Part shown: piece after piece, positions 1 to 8,746 of the stretch | How positions within the stretch are numbered: position 1 is the stretch's first letter | Layout: every line of letters begins with the position of its first letter | From: Coxiellaceae bacterium UBA1530 | Lineage (GTDB): Bacteria; Pseudomonadota; Gammaproteobacteria; Coxiellales; Coxiellaceae | Assembly: GCA_002323325.1 (NCBI GenBank) | Contig: DCQA01000029.1 | Span: 1 to 38,845 of the forward strand | Direction of reading: 5' to 3' | Length of the DNA: 38,845 nt | Notes under the pieces: generated by a model | Database searches by the model: none | Seen by the model: only the letters and a program-made list of their open reading frames with translations | What the model was told of the DNA's origin: nothing | Translations under genes and position numbers: made by a program

Positions 1-1047
1 GATGCAACACATCAAGCGATATGGGCATACGACCGTCCTCTTAATACAATATTTCTAGGCGGGGGTACACCGAGTTTATTCTCTGTGGACACACTGAATC
101 AGCTATTTGCAAAACTTAAAACACTCTTTGTTTTTGAAAAAAACATTGAAATCACCATGGAATGCAATCCCGGTAGTCTTACGCGTGAATACTTATCGGC
201 TCTATCAGAAACACCCATTAATCGATTGTCGATAGGGGTACAAAGCTTTGACACACAGCAACTCAAGTATTTAGGACGTATTCATAACCCACATCAAGCT
301 CACCAAGCGATTCAAGGCGCTTTGGATGCGGGGTTTAAACGTATCAACATTGACTTAATGCACGGCCTCTCTCATCAAACGCCACAACAAGCCTGCCATG
401 ATTTGGAGCAAGCTTTACAATACCCACTGGAACACCTGTCATGGTATCAACTCACCATCGAACCCAACACTTATTTTCATCACCACCCTCCACCACAGCC
501 TGACCACGACATGCTTTTTGAAATCCAACAGCAGGGACAAGCATTACTGCGTCACGAAGGATTTAATTCCTACGAGATTTCTGCCTATGAAAAAAATCAC
601 CAAGCTTGCCTACATAACCTAAATTATTGGGAATTTGGTGACTATCTTGGCATCGGTGCGGGAGCACACGGCAAGATCACCCACCCTGCAACACACAGTA
701 TTTTCCGTTATTGGAATGTTAAGCACCCAAAGCGATATCTTCAATCACAAGCGCCCTACCAACAATCACTCAAAACTTTACAACCACTGCAACTCCCTGA
801 AGAGTACATGATGAATGCTCTTCGTCTTAAAAAACCATGCTCATTAACAGCCTTCGAACAACGCACAGGACTCTCTCGCAAGAACATTGACAATACCCTC
901 AAACGACTGCGTAAAGATCAGCTCATTAAACCCTGTGAAGACGGCTTTTTACTAACTGACCTAGGTGAGCGATTTACCGACGATGTTGTCATGGCGTTCC
1001 TTCAATCCAAAAAAGCTCGCATCGTTGAAAAGAGCTTATTAGAATAA
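1..1047 (+). CDS. hemW: HemW-like radical SAM heme chaperone (5' end missing)
   Basis: The reading frame is open from the first base, so the gene starts upstream of the window; 348 residues are present of a family length near 380. HemW is a radical-SAM-fold protein that binds heme and is thought to deliver it to respiratory enzymes. Visible marks are FLGGGTPS near the start of the fragment, the GVQSF stretch after NRLSI, and a C-terminal HemW-type winged-helix region ending in a lysine-rich tail. The N-terminal CxxxCxxC cluster motif would lie in the missing part and cannot be checked. An internal GTG at 85 is not the true start, because the conserved glycine-rich motif lies before it. Family assignment is firm; activity is inferred. 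Confidence 0.9.
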   Translation, partial: DATHQAIWAYDRPLNTIFLGGGTPSLFSVDTLNQLFAKLKTLFVFEKNIEITMECNPGSLTREYLSALSETPINRLSIGVQSFDTQQLKYLGRIHNPHQAHQAIQGALDAGFKRINIDLMHGLSHQTPQQACHDLEQALQYPLEHLSWYQLTIEPNTYFHHHPPPQPDHDMLFEIQQQGQALLRHEGFNSYEISAYEKNHQACLHNLNYWEFGDYLGIGAGAHGKITHPATHSIFRYWNVKHPKRYLQSQAPYQQSLKTLQPLQLPEEYMMNALRLKKPCSLTAFEQRTGLSRKNIDNTLKRLRKDQLIKPCEDGFLLTDLGERFTDDVVMAFLQSKKARIVEKSLLE

Positions 1048-1132
1048 GTTGAAAAGCATTGCTTCAGCAAAAAAATCTTCATTCAAAGGACGAAATTAAT
1101 TCCGACAGATCATGAAAAATCATCACAAACAC

Positions 1133-1165
1133 GTTCATCAAATAACAACACATTATTCGATGAAC
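1133..1165. terminator. Candidate bidirectional terminator between convergent genes
   Basis: An inverted repeat with arms GTTCATCAAATA and TATTCGATGAAC (11 of 12 pairs) and a 9-base loop lies between the convergent hemW and the secreted-protein gene. Only short, broken T stretches follow on either strand, so it is a weaker candidate than the terminator at 10201. Confidence 0.4.
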
Positions 1166-1183
1166 TATTTCGATGGTTTCATC

Positions 1184-1870
1184 TTACTTTATACTCATTG
1201 TAAAACCATCAGTATCGCAGCTCGCAGTCACGGTTAATCTTTCTCCCTCTGGTAATAGCGCAACTCCACCAACAGGCCCATATGCAGCTCCTGTATATTC
1301 ACCCGTTTCATAGTAACCTGATTTCTTCGCCATGCAATTTACAGTAGCAACAGCCATTTTTTTACCATCGACTGTAAATGATCGATTTAAATCATATTGT
1401 AAGATTGAACTTCCAGTTCCCCCGCTAACTAATGATGTGTGGATACTGGATGGATTACACACACTGGTAACGTAACCAGGATCACTGTAATTATTTGCAA
1501 ACTTGAAGGGTAACTTTGGAGGAAATACCGTTGCAGAAACTTGTAAAGGGTGATCAGACGATGTGATTTTTTCCGATTTGTGATCACTATTTTTGTCACT
1601 AATCTTTCTGTAGAAAGTAGGAAGACTATCATTCACCTCATCGTAAACACGCATTTCTAGCATTGTTGGACTGCACCATGTGACGACTGTTTGTAGCTTC
1701 GAACGATCAATTTGTACTGTACCCTGTTGGTGAGGACCATTAGCAAGAAAGGCTGATTCGTCAAAGTCACTTAACGACTTCTCCGTCGAGGATGAGAATG
1801 CCACCTGTGAATAGAAAACAGACATCGAAATAATAAGTATTTGGCTATAGCTTCCCATAGATTTCTCCAT
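1184..1870 (-). CDS. Exported protein of unknown function
   Basis: I do not recognise this 228-residue protein. The N-terminus has a short charged start, a hydrophobic run (ILIISMSVF) and an AFS-SS stretch that looks like a signal-peptidase I site near residue 26, so export to the periplasm or beyond is likely. The mature part contains four cysteines (in TWCSP, SVCNP, VNCMA and ASCDT), enough for two disulfides, and is rich in Ser, Thr and Gly. Two starts are possible: the ATG at 1870, or the ATG at 1858, which is preceded six bases earlier by GGAG and has the better ribosome-binding site; the longer form keeps a lysine in the signal-peptide n-region. It converges with hemW and is divergent from the MFS gene. 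Function unknown. Confidence 0.65.
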   Translation of the reverse strand: MEKSMGSYSQILIISMSVFYSQVAFSSSTEKSLSDFDESAFLANGPHQQGTVQIDRSKLQTVVTWCSPTMLEMRVYDEVNDSLPTFYRKISDKNSDHKSEKITSSDHPLQVSATVFPPKLPFKFANNYSDPGYVTSVCNPSSIHTSLVSGGTGSSILQYDLNRSFTVDGKKMAVATVNCMAKKSGYYETGEYTGAAYGPVGGVALLPEGERLTVTASCDTDGFTMSIK

Positions 1871-2100
1871 TTGTTTTGAATTACGATAATTAAAATAATA
1901 GACATTATGTTAGCTATCTTCAAAAAAAATACTTAACCTATTGTTCCAGTGGTCTTTTTTTAGATACAACAATCTTGCCATCGCGTGTTATTAGCCTAAA
2001 TAATTGATCTCTGGAAAGCCATTTTCTCATCAGCTAGGAACTGCTATCAGTCATCATCCGTGACCAACCCAACACACTCAACAATCAACCAAAACATTCA

Positions 2101-3438
2101 ATGAGCAAAAATACAATGTCAACAAAACATCAGACACAGACACGTTATTGCACTTGCCTTGAACCCAAACATCGGCGTAAAATCCGCGACATGAAAACAT
2201 CTAACCCAACCATCACAACACAGGGCATCATTGCCTATGTACTAGCCACTCTGTTTCTATTGTATGAAATGGCTATCCAATCATCGCCCAGCATTATGGC
2301 CGCCCCCATTATGCAAGAGCTGCATTTGAATGCAGCCATTTTTGGCACAGCCATGGGGGTGTACTTTTATAGTTATACCCTGATGCAAATACCAGCCGGC
2401 TTGTTATTCGACCGAGTATCGATTCGCTTGTTACTCATGCTTGCTATTGGCTTGTGCATATCAGGCAACCTTCTATTCGCCACCACACATGAAGCACTCT
2501 GGCTAGGCGTTGCTCGCGTTATTATCGGAATGGGTTCAGCTTTTTCCTTCATTGCCGTACTCGTCATTGCTGATCACTGGTTCCCTAGTCGACGCTTTGC
2601 ACTGCTCGTCGGTATCGCCCAGTTAGTAGCGGCCATTGGTGCCATGAGTGGAGAGTTACCGTTATCATTCCTACTCAATCATGCCGGTTGGCGTCATGCT
2701 TGTACGATATTAGCAGGCATTGGTGTTCTACTTGCCCTGAGTGTATTGTTAGCGATTCGCGATCAGCGCTCTAAAATACCAGTTACAGCACAAGCACAAG
2801 TAAGCACGTCGTTATTAACGATCATACGCAACCCACAGACCTTATGGGTAGGCTTTTATGCCTTTACCTCCTGGGCACCCATCGCCTTATTTGCTGAACT
2901 CTGGGGCGTACCTTACTTGATGGATCGCTTTCATGTCAGCAACGTTATCGCTTCAACATGTACCGCAATGATCTGGTTAGCTCTAGCACTAGCGAGCCCT
3001 TATCTAGGTTGGTACTCTAATCGCATTGGCAAACGCTGTTCCTTGTTGCAATGGAACTCTATTATTGGCCTGATATGCAGCACACTGATTTTATTTATCA
3101 CGCCTCAATCACTCATCATCAACGCTGTTTTATTGTTGGGCATTGGTGTTGCTGGAGCAGGTCAAATACTTACTTTTGCGATTGTTAAAGACATTAATGA
3201 TCCGCAACATCTTGCAACTGCAATTGGCTTCAATAACATGGCCGTTGTTGTCGGCGGTGCTATTTTCCAACCCTTAGTAGGCCTGCTTCTACAATGGCAT
3301 GCCACACATCACAGTGCTGGGATAACATCAATTTATAACCTCGAAGATTACACATTTGCACTGACCGCCATTCCTTTTTGCTACATTGGTGGATGGTTAG
3401 TCAGTCGCTATAAAATTCAAGAAACAGACTGCATTTAG
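2101..3438 (+). CDS. MFS transporter
   Basis: Major facilitator superfamily carrier with twelve likely membrane helices. The loop after the second helix, GLLFDRVSIR, fits MFS motif A (G-x-x-x-D-R-x-x-x-R), and helices 4-5 are rich in glycine (ARVIIGMGSAF), as in the family. It belongs to the branch of anion and metabolite carriers, but substrate cannot be read from sequence. The ATG at 2101 gives 445 residues with an unusual 30-residue polar, cysteine-containing leader; the ATG at 2191 (residue 31) puts the first helix close to the start, as usual for MFS, and may be the real one. Neither has a strong ribosome-binding site. RidA follows after 28 bases on the same strand and may be cotranscribed. 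Confidence 0.85.
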   Translation: MSKNTMSTKHQTQTRYCTCLEPKHRRKIRDMKTSNPTITTQGIIAYVLATLFLLYEMAIQSSPSIMAAPIMQELHLNAAIFGTAMGVYFYSYTLMQIPAGLLFDRVSIRLLLMLAIGLCISGNLLFATTHEALWLGVARVIIGMGSAFSFIAVLVIADHWFPSRRFALLVGIAQLVAAIGAMSGELPLSFLLNHAGWRHACTILAGIGVLLALSVLLAIRDQRSKIPVTAQAQVSTSLLTIIRNPQTLWVGFYAFTSWAPIALFAELWGVPYLMDRFHVSNVIASTCTAMIWLALALASPYLGWYSNRIGKRCSLLQWNSIIGLICSTLILFITPQSLIINAVLLLGIGVAGAGQILTFAIVKDINDPQHLATAIGFNNMAVVVGGAIFQPLVGLLLQWHATHHSAGITSIYNLEDYTFALTAIPFCYIGGWLVSRYKIQETDCI

Positions 3439-3466
3439 ATAAGCTTATTCGTAACAAGGACTTACT

Positions 3467-3847
3467 ATGACTATTACTGGCGTTCACACAGATTATGCAG
3501 CACAACCGATTGGTCCTTATCAGCAAGCTTGTGGCTTTGAAAAAATACTATGGACTTCAGGTCAAATTGGCTTACATCCCAAAACAGGAACACTAATAGA
3601 AGACCCTCAAGCACAAATTCAACAAGCACTGGATAATTGCGAGGCCATTCTTCAAGCTGGCAACAGTGACTGGCAACACGTCATCAAAGCGACACTCTTT
3701 ACCACAGACATGACCCTCATGCCCATCATCAACGACCTTTACACGACACACCTTGGCAGCCATCGACCTGCGAGGAGCTGCGTTGAGGTTAGCCAACTAC
3801 CCAAAGGCGCCTGCTTTGAAATTGAATTAGTGGCGTTAAAAACATAG
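3467..3847 (+). CDS. ridA: RidA family enamine/imine deaminase
   Basis: A 126-residue Rid/YjgF family protein that hydrolyses reactive enamine/imine intermediates made by PLP enzymes such as threonine dehydratase, and acts as a cytosolic homotrimer. Key residues are in place: SGQIG near residues 31-35, the catalytic-site arginine at about 103 in RPARSCVEV, and the C-terminal KGACFEIELVA block with Glu118/Glu120. The ATG is preceded by AAGGA at good spacing. It follows the MFS gene closely; convergent with hpt. Confidence 0.93.
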   Translation: MTITGVHTDYAAQPIGPYQQACGFEKILWTSGQIGLHPKTGTLIEDPQAQIQQALDNCEAILQAGNSDWQHVIKATLFTTDMTLMPIINDLYTTHLGSHRPARSCVEVSQLPKGACFEIELVALKT

Positions 3848-3926
3848 TCATTGATTCATAAGAAACAATCCACCGACTAATCGATTGAGAAAAAATAAGC
3901 TCAAGACCAATCTGATTATTCGCAAA

Positions 3927-3953
3927 TATGCGGCTATCGCATAATCCTTTTTT
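3927..3953 (+). terminator. Candidate rho-independent terminator after ridA
   Basis: Stem TATGCG / CGCATA with a 5-base loop (GCTAT), followed four bases later by six T residues. The stem is short, so confidence is moderate. The stretch 3848-4076 otherwise shows no convincing gene. Confidence 0.4.
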
Positions 3954-4076
3954 CCATCGCAGAGGAGTGATAAGAGAGCAATCCGACTTATTGAGTTTAC
4001 CTTAATAGGTGGTTGATTAATGAGACATGTTGAAAACTCTCGCAACTACCCACGTTTGATAATAATACGCATCAGG

Positions 4077-4706
4077 TTACTTGGCATGCTCATCAGCAAC
4101 CGCATATACCCCTGGAGCGTTACGCAGGTAACCTTTATAGTCCATCCCGTAACCAAACACGTAGCGATCTTCAACTGACATACCACAGAAATCAGCACGT
4201 GCTAATCCCTCAGGAAGACGAGTGCCCTCTTTTTCAACGAGCACCGCAGTATAGATTGAGCCTGCGTTCTCTGCCTCGCAATACTTAACGATACCGTCTA
4301 GTGTCACCCCACCATCAAGAATATCGTCGACAATAATCACCGTTCTACCTTTGAATGAGGTACTGGGGAGAGCTTTCCAGGTCAATTCATGACCTACCGT
4401 GGTGTTGCGGTAACGCGTTGCGTGGATGTAGTCAACCTCTAAAGGGAAATCCATGCGCGGCAATAGATTACCTAAAGCCACCATTCCACCAACAACCACA
4501 CATAGGAAAATAGGATTACTGTTACCTAATTGATAACTAATTTCAGTGGATAAACGATCCAATGCCGCATCAACCTCGGCCTTTGAGTACAAACAAGTGG
4601 ATTGTGAGAATACATGGCGAATATGCTCCGGCAACATGGTTGGAATAGCTTCAACACGTTCAGCCAATGGGAGTTGTTCAATCGTTGTATGATTATCAGT
4701 TGTCAT
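4077..4706 (-). CDS. hpt: Hypoxanthine-guanine phosphoribosyltransferase
   Basis: A 209-residue purine phosphoribosyltransferase that makes IMP or GMP from the free base and PRPP. The diagnostic PRPP-binding motif VIIVDDILDGG(V)TL lies at about residues 123-136, with the acidic pair at 127-128. VVVGGM and the VDYIHATRY flexible-loop region before it match gammaproteobacterial HGPRTases. Its start overlaps the 3' end of the mscS-like gene by 11 bases, so it is very likely translated from the same message and is the last gene of that block. Which bases it accepts is inferred from the family. Confidence 0.9.
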   Translation of the reverse strand: MTTDNHTTIEQLPLAERVEAIPTMLPEHIRHVFSQSTCLYSKAEVDAALDRLSTEISYQLGNSNPIFLCVVVGGMVALGNLLPRMDFPLEVDYIHATRYRNTTVGHELTWKALPSTSFKGRTVIIVDDILDGGVTLDGIVKYCEAENAGSIYTAVLVEKEGTRLPEGLARADFCGMSVEDRYVFGYGMDYKGYLRNAPGVYAVADEHAK

Positions 4707-5799
4707 GATTTTTTCCTATAGTGTGTGTTAAAACAGGTTCTGGGACATGCAGTGTAGTTGTTGGAAAAGCGCACTCTGCCCCGTGCTCAGCTATGATGGC
4801 CATGGCCTTAAGAAAAACATCTTGCTGGACTCGTTGAAAGGTTACCCAATCAGTTGTTTTTGTAAACGTATAAATGAAGAAATTCAAGGATGAAGCACCA
4901 AATTCAAAAAAATTCACCATCAGAGTCTGGTTAGTGTCTAACTCGTTATGGGCACGCAACATGGCTTCAATTGATTCCAAGATACCGGCCACTTTATTAG
5001 CATCATCATAGCGCAAGCCTATTGTGGCTTTAATTCTTCGATGAGTCATACGAGATGGGTTTTCAAGAGAGACCGTTGAAAACAGTGAATTAGGAACGTA
5101 TAGCGGACGGCTGTCGAATTTTCTGATGCGTGTCAAGCGCCACCCGATATGATCGACCGTTCCTTCAATCTCGCGGTCAGGAGAAGACACCCAGTCGCCC
5201 ACTGAAAATGGCTTATCTAAAAAGATCATCATACCGCCAAAGAAATTAGCTAAGGTGTCTTTTGCAGCGAAACTCAATGCCAAAGCACCAAAACCACCAA
5301 AAGCTAATAGTGATGTAATGGGCAATCCAAAGATTTGTAACACCAGTAGAAAAATCAAGACCACAAAAATGACACGACTTATTTGCGAAATCGCACGTAC
5401 ACTGGTGCGATCACGTTTACGAGTGATATCGATACGGATTGTTAATAAATATTCCTCCACCCGAGAAATATATCTCATCACAAACCACAGCAATGCAAGA
5501 ATAACACCTAACTCCTTAAGCAAGGTTAGTCCATGACCAAGCATCTGTAATTCTTCAAACCTACCAATGGTTATTTGACACCCGATAACAAAAAAGAGAA
5601 AGAACACCAATGATCGAGCGGGCAAGTAGAATGCCTCTATGAGCGTAGCGTCCCATGAGTTCGAGGTTTTCTCCAAACGAGGTAATAAATAATTTCTCGA
5701 CCGAGAAATGAACAACCACAAGATAATTGAGCATAGTAGTAACACGCTCATACTCACGAGCCATTCTCGACTCAATAGAAAATCAGGAATGGCATTCAT
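4696..5799 (-). CDS. MscS-family mechanosensitive channel
   Basis: A 367-residue small-conductance mechanosensitive channel protein that would release solutes on osmotic downshock. Four hydrophobic segments are visible (about 12-30, 62-78, 93-110 and 142-160). They lead into the pore-lining helix at about 163-195, rich in Gly and Ala (FGGFGALALSFAAKD, then NFFGGMMIF). The beta domain follows (VGDWV, GTVDHIGWR, RPLYVPNSLF), then a C-terminal alpha-beta domain. It is longer than E. coli MscS (286 aa), with extra N-terminal helices as in YbdG/YnaI-like members. The start overlaps the DUF1820 stop by 4 bases (ATGA) and its 3' end overlaps hpt, which indicates translational coupling. Confidence 0.9.
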   Translation of the reverse strand: MNAIPDFLLSREWLVSMSVLLLCSIILWLFISRSRNYLLPRLEKTSNSWDATLIEAFYLPARSLVFFLFFVIGCQITIGRFEELQMLGHGLTLLKELGVILALLWFVMRYISRVEEYLLTIRIDITRKRDRTSVRAISQISRVIFVVLIFLLVLQIFGLPITSLLAFGGFGALALSFAAKDTLANFFGGMMIFLDKPFSVGDWVSSPDREIEGTVDHIGWRLTRIRKFDSRPLYVPNSLFSTVSLENPSRMTHRRIKATIGLRYDDANKVAGILESIEAMLRAHNELDTNQTLMVNFFEFGASSLNFFIYTFTKTTDWVTFQRVQQDVFLKAMAIIAEHGAECAFPTTTLHVPEPVLTHTIGKNHDN

Positions 5800-6155
5800 A
5801 CGTCCTCTCCTCTATGTAAACCGTATTCATTGACTTTCTCAGAAGCTGCTGACAGATAAGCTACCGTCTGCTTTTTCTCAACTTTAAGCAACCCTAAACG
5901 CTGACATTGCTCACTACTCAACTCATCAATGCGACAGATACTACTTAAGGGTAGGTAGGTACGCTTAACACCCTCAAAAGTATCACGTAAAAGCTCTTCT
6001 TGTGTGTTAACGATGGACGTGCCGGTAGAAAATAACAATTCCTCAACCTCAACAAAACCTATCAATGATTCTTCTGAAATATATTTCGCGAATAATTCTT
6101 GTGCTTTACCTTCATAAGAAAAAATGATTCGATAAATGATCGAAGATTGACTCAT
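5796..6155 (-). CDS. DUF1820 family protein
   Basis: A 119-residue cytosolic protein matching the DUF1820 family pattern. The N-terminal strand is IYRIIFSYEGKAQELFAKYI, followed by GFVEVEELLF, then FEGVKRTYLPLSSICRIDE; these are the conserved blocks of the family as I know it. Residues beyond about 90 are variable. No biochemical function is established for the family. It sits between the DUF924 gene (12-base gap) and the mscS-like gene (4-base overlap), so it belongs to the same minus-strand transcript. Confidence 0.8.
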   Translation of the reverse strand: MSQSSIIYRIIFSYEGKAQELFAKYISEESLIGFVEVEELLFSTGTSIVNTQEELLRDTFEGVKRTYLPLSSICRIDELSSEQCQRLGLLKVEKKQTVAYLSAASEKVNEYGLHRGEDV

Positions 6156-6167
6156 AACTACTGTTCT

Positions 6168-6779
6168 CTAACGTTGAATTGATTCCAAAAAAGCTAACTC
6201 ATCAGATGTGGATGGCCGCCCTAATATTGGATTTCTCTGCGGGAATCGACCGTAGCGCGCGATGATACCATGATGGTGATATGCAAATTTTAGAAAACTG
6301 CCATAGATCACATGAGTTTCATCAAAAGCTAATGAATCAACCAAAGCATATGCCCTCAAAGACTGTTCTTGGTAACATAACTCTTCTGAATGCAGCAAGG
6401 GAAAATAATAAAAAACTCGTTCGATAAGACTCAACTCGTGATCACAAAAACGATCTAAACCGTCGAGTACGATTCTTAGCGCTTTTGCATCGTATTCAAA
6501 TGCCTCAGCGGTACCGCGAAACATATGTCTAGCAAATTGATCATACAGCAATACAAGAGCAAGTTGGCCGCGAGGATTTAAACACCATTCGTCATAATAA
6601 CCGGCACGAGCAGATTCAATATCCGACATAAACTCAGATCGCATCATTTGAGCAACATCAGGATCGTCACCAAACCATATCCGCGACCGATTCTCACTTG
6701 GAGTTACTGTTTGTTCGACTCGTCCAAACCAAAACGTCAAAATTTCATCGTAACGCTGCATCTTGTTCTCACTATTCAA
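6168..6779 (-). CDS. DUF924 family protein
   Basis: A 203-residue soluble alpha-helical protein of the DUF924 family. Recognisable blocks are EILTFWFG at the N-terminus, WFGDDPDV, GQLALVLLYDQFARHMFRG in the middle and VFYYFPLLHSEEL after it. The fold is TPR-like; its role is not established. The first ATG gives MNSENKM; the second ATG, six codons later, is also possible. It precedes the DUF1820 gene on the same strand and is separated from miaA by 118 bases with no clear terminator. Confidence 0.85.
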   Translation of the reverse strand: MNSENKMQRYDEILTFWFGRVEQTVTPSENRSRIWFGDDPDVAQMMRSEFMSDIESARAGYYDEWCLNPRGQLALVLLYDQFARHMFRGTAEAFEYDAKALRIVLDGLDRFCDHELSLIERVFYYFPLLHSEELCYQEQSLRAYALVDSLAFDETHVIYGSFLKFAYHHHGIIARYGRFPQRNPILGRPSTSDELAFLESIQR

Positions 6780-6897
6780 TTGATGAACGCATCATAGCAC
6801 AGCCAAAAGGCCATCAATAGTGTTCATAAAATATCCTCTATACTTTTGACGAGAATGTATCATGCCCCCTTAAAAAGCACCAGAAAACCTCCCCTCA

Positions 6898-7842
6898 CTA
6901 TTTCAAATTGTTAAAAAAATCATCGAATAAGGCATTATCCCAACCTGGTGCCTGCTCATTATTAACAGTTAAGTAAACAGCATCAGGCCATGATCTTAGC
7001 CAAGTAATTTGACGTTTTGCTAATTGACGAGTCGCGATCACCCCTTTGTCTCTCAATGTAGCCTCGCTGTAGTGACCGTCACAATATCCCCAAACTTGGC
7101 GATAACCCACGCAACGCATTGAGGGTAAATCAGCATGCATTTCTGGTTGATGATAAAACGCCTGAACTTCTTCAATCAATCCCTGCCTCAACATCAAATC
7201 AAAACGCTGTTCAATTCTTTGATGAAGCCACGCACGGTCATCGGGCCACATAACCGCGTTTACAAACTGATAAGGAAAAGCCGGTGCTTGATCTCTGGCT
7301 AACCAGTCAGTCATTGATTGACCAGACGAATAATAAATTTCTAAAGCGCGCTGAACACGCTGACTATCGTTAGGGTGAATTCTCTCTGCGGCAATAGGAT
7401 CATAGACGGCAAGTTGTTGATGAAGCGCTGGTGCGCCCTCAACCAACATTCGCCGTTCAAGGTCTTGGCGAATACCGAGGTCTGATTGTGGTAACTTGGC
7501 CAATCCTTGCTGCAAACGATGAAAATATTGCATGGTTCCACCCACTAAAAGTGGAACATCACCTGCAGCAAAGATATCTTCGATAGCACTGATCACATCG
7601 GTATAAAAACGCCCAACAGAGTAAGCCTCAGTAGGTTCACAGAGATCGATCAAACGATGAGGGAATTGCATTAATTCTTTACGAGATGGCTTTGCGCTGC
7701 CAATATCCATGCCACGGTATACCATAGCTGAATCGACACTGACAATCTGGCAAGGATAATGAGCAGCCAAATCGCATGCTAATTGAGTCTTACCGGACGC
7801 AGTTGGGCCCATGAGACACAAGATTTGAGAGAGTGACTTCAT
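6898..7842 (-). CDS. miaA: tRNA dimethylallyltransferase MiaA
   Basis: Adds a dimethylallyl group to A37 of tRNAs reading UNN codons. With the ATG at 7842 the protein has 314 residues, the usual family length. The P-loop GPTASGKT is at residues 12-19 and the catalytic Asp37 sits in SVDSAMVYRGMDIGSAKP; LLVGGTMQYF and the C-terminal TRQLAKRQITWLR follow. An upstream in-frame ATG at 7881 would add 13 residues, but a TATAAT-like -10 on the minus strand (7885-7890) would put the transcript start inside that extension, so the shorter form is preferred. The usual gammaproteobacterial partner hfq is not downstream; DUF924 is there instead. Confidence 0.93.
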   Translation of the reverse strand: MKSLSQILCLMGPTASGKTQLACDLAAHYPCQIVSVDSAMVYRGMDIGSAKPSRKELMQFPHRLIDLCEPTEAYSVGRFYTDVISAIEDIFAAGDVPLLVGGTMQYFHRLQQGLAKLPQSDLGIRQDLERRMLVEGAPALHQQLAVYDPIAAERIHPNDSQRVQRALEIYYSSGQSMTDWLARDQAPAFPYQFVNAVMWPDDRAWLHQRIEQRFDLMLRQGLIEEVQAFYHQPEMHADLPSMRCVGYRQVWGYCDGHYSEATLRDKGVIATRQLAKRQITWLRSWPDAVYLTVNNEQAPGWDNALFDDFFNNLK

Positions 7843-7941
7843 AGATAAACCGAAATAAACATCATAACATATTGATAACAATGGATTATACTTTCCGGAC
7901 TGCAGTAAGTTTCGAGCGTCATAAGTACTATACCTTGCTTA

Positions 7942-7966
7942 AAAGTGGCGCTATAATAGCGCACTT
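7942..7966 (+). promoter_or_regulatory. Imperfect palindrome over a -10-like TATAAT upstream of the ZIP gene
   Basis: GCGCTAT-A-ATAGCGC (7948-7962) is a perfect 15-base palindrome containing TATAAT (7952-7957). Flanking AAGTG and CACTT extend it with one extra base on the left arm. The ATG of the ZIP gene is about 30 bases downstream. No good -35 hexamer is visible. Position and symmetry fit a repressor operator over the -10 box, but the regulator is unknown and the core is not a clean match to the Zur or Fur consensus. Confidence 0.4.
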
Positions 7967-7987
7967 ATTAACCTCAGGCCATCCACC

Positions 7988-8743
7988 ATGCCCCTATTTG
8001 AACTCAAAACTCTAATGGCATTGATCATTTTGCTACTGACACTGGTCTCTGGCTATTTACCATTCCACCGTCGCGCCAAAGACGGCCAACCAACTAAAGA
8101 CTTTCCATACGGTGAGGCACTCGCTTGCGGCGTCTTCTTGGGAGCCGGCTTGATACACATGCTGGGTGCTGCGAATACCGGATTCACGAATGCCGGCATT
8201 GACTATCCCATGGCTTTTGTCCTGAGTGGCTGTATGTTTCTGGTGCTTTTATTGCTTGAGCATATCGGAACTGAACTCAAGCATCACGCCAATCATTCCA
8301 ACAACTCAATTGCCATCTTGTCGGTCATCATGCTTGCCATACACTCTTTACTTGAAGGGACGGCCGTCGGTATCGGCAGCGATCTAGCGGAGACAGTCAT
8401 CCTTTTTGTCGCGATCATTGCACACAAGTGGGCCGCAAGTTTTGCTTTATCATTGCAAATCAACAAAAGCACACTGTCCTTACTCACCAAAACGTTACTT
8501 TTCTTACTCTTTGCGATCATGACGCCCCTAGGTGTGTTCTTTGGTCTTTTAGTGCATCATTTCACCCACAACAACATAGCGCTACCGATATTTAATGCAC
8601 TGGCTGCTGGGACTTTTCTCTACATCGGTACTCTCCATGGCTTAAGCCGAGCAGTACTTGTTGATCGCTGCTGTAATCTTAGAGAATTTTCGATGGTCAT
8701 CGTTGGCTTTACGCTGATGGCCATTGTTGCAATTTGGGCGTAA
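7988..8743 (+). CDS. ZIP family divalent metal transporter
   Basis: A 251-residue inner-membrane protein with about eight hydrophobic segments, of the ZIP (zinc/iron permease) family, which bring Zn2+ or related cations into the cytoplasm. The signature is in the middle: HSLLEGTAVGIG (the H-S-x-x-E-G metal site of helix 4) followed by IIAHKWAASFALSL (the H-K site of helix 5). A His-containing loop (HHANHSNN) lies just before, as is common between helices 3 and 4. Metal specificity is not readable. The Bax-like gene begins three bases after its stop, so the two are likely cotranscribed. Confidence 0.88.
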   Translation: MPLFELKTLMALIILLLTLVSGYLPFHRRAKDGQPTKDFPYGEALACGVFLGAGLIHMLGAANTGFTNAGIDYPMAFVLSGCMFLVLLLLEHIGTELKHHANHSNNSIAILSVIMLAIHSLLEGTAVGIGSDLAETVILFVAIIAHKWAASFALSLQINKSTLSLLTKTLLFLLFAIMTPLGVFFGLLVHHFTHNNIALPIFNALAAGTFLYIGTLHGLSRAVLVDRCCNLREFSMVIVGFTLMAIVAIWA

Positions 8744-8746
8744 ATA

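Noticed and set aside
3848..4045. 65-codon minus-strand frame between ridA and hpt
   Set aside because: It covers the probable ridA terminator, has no ribosome-binding site and no recognisable content.
7942..7966. Zur box at the ZIP gene
   Set aside because: Symmetry is present, but the core CTATAATAG does not match the TATANTATA centre expected for Zur; kept only as an unnamed palindrome.
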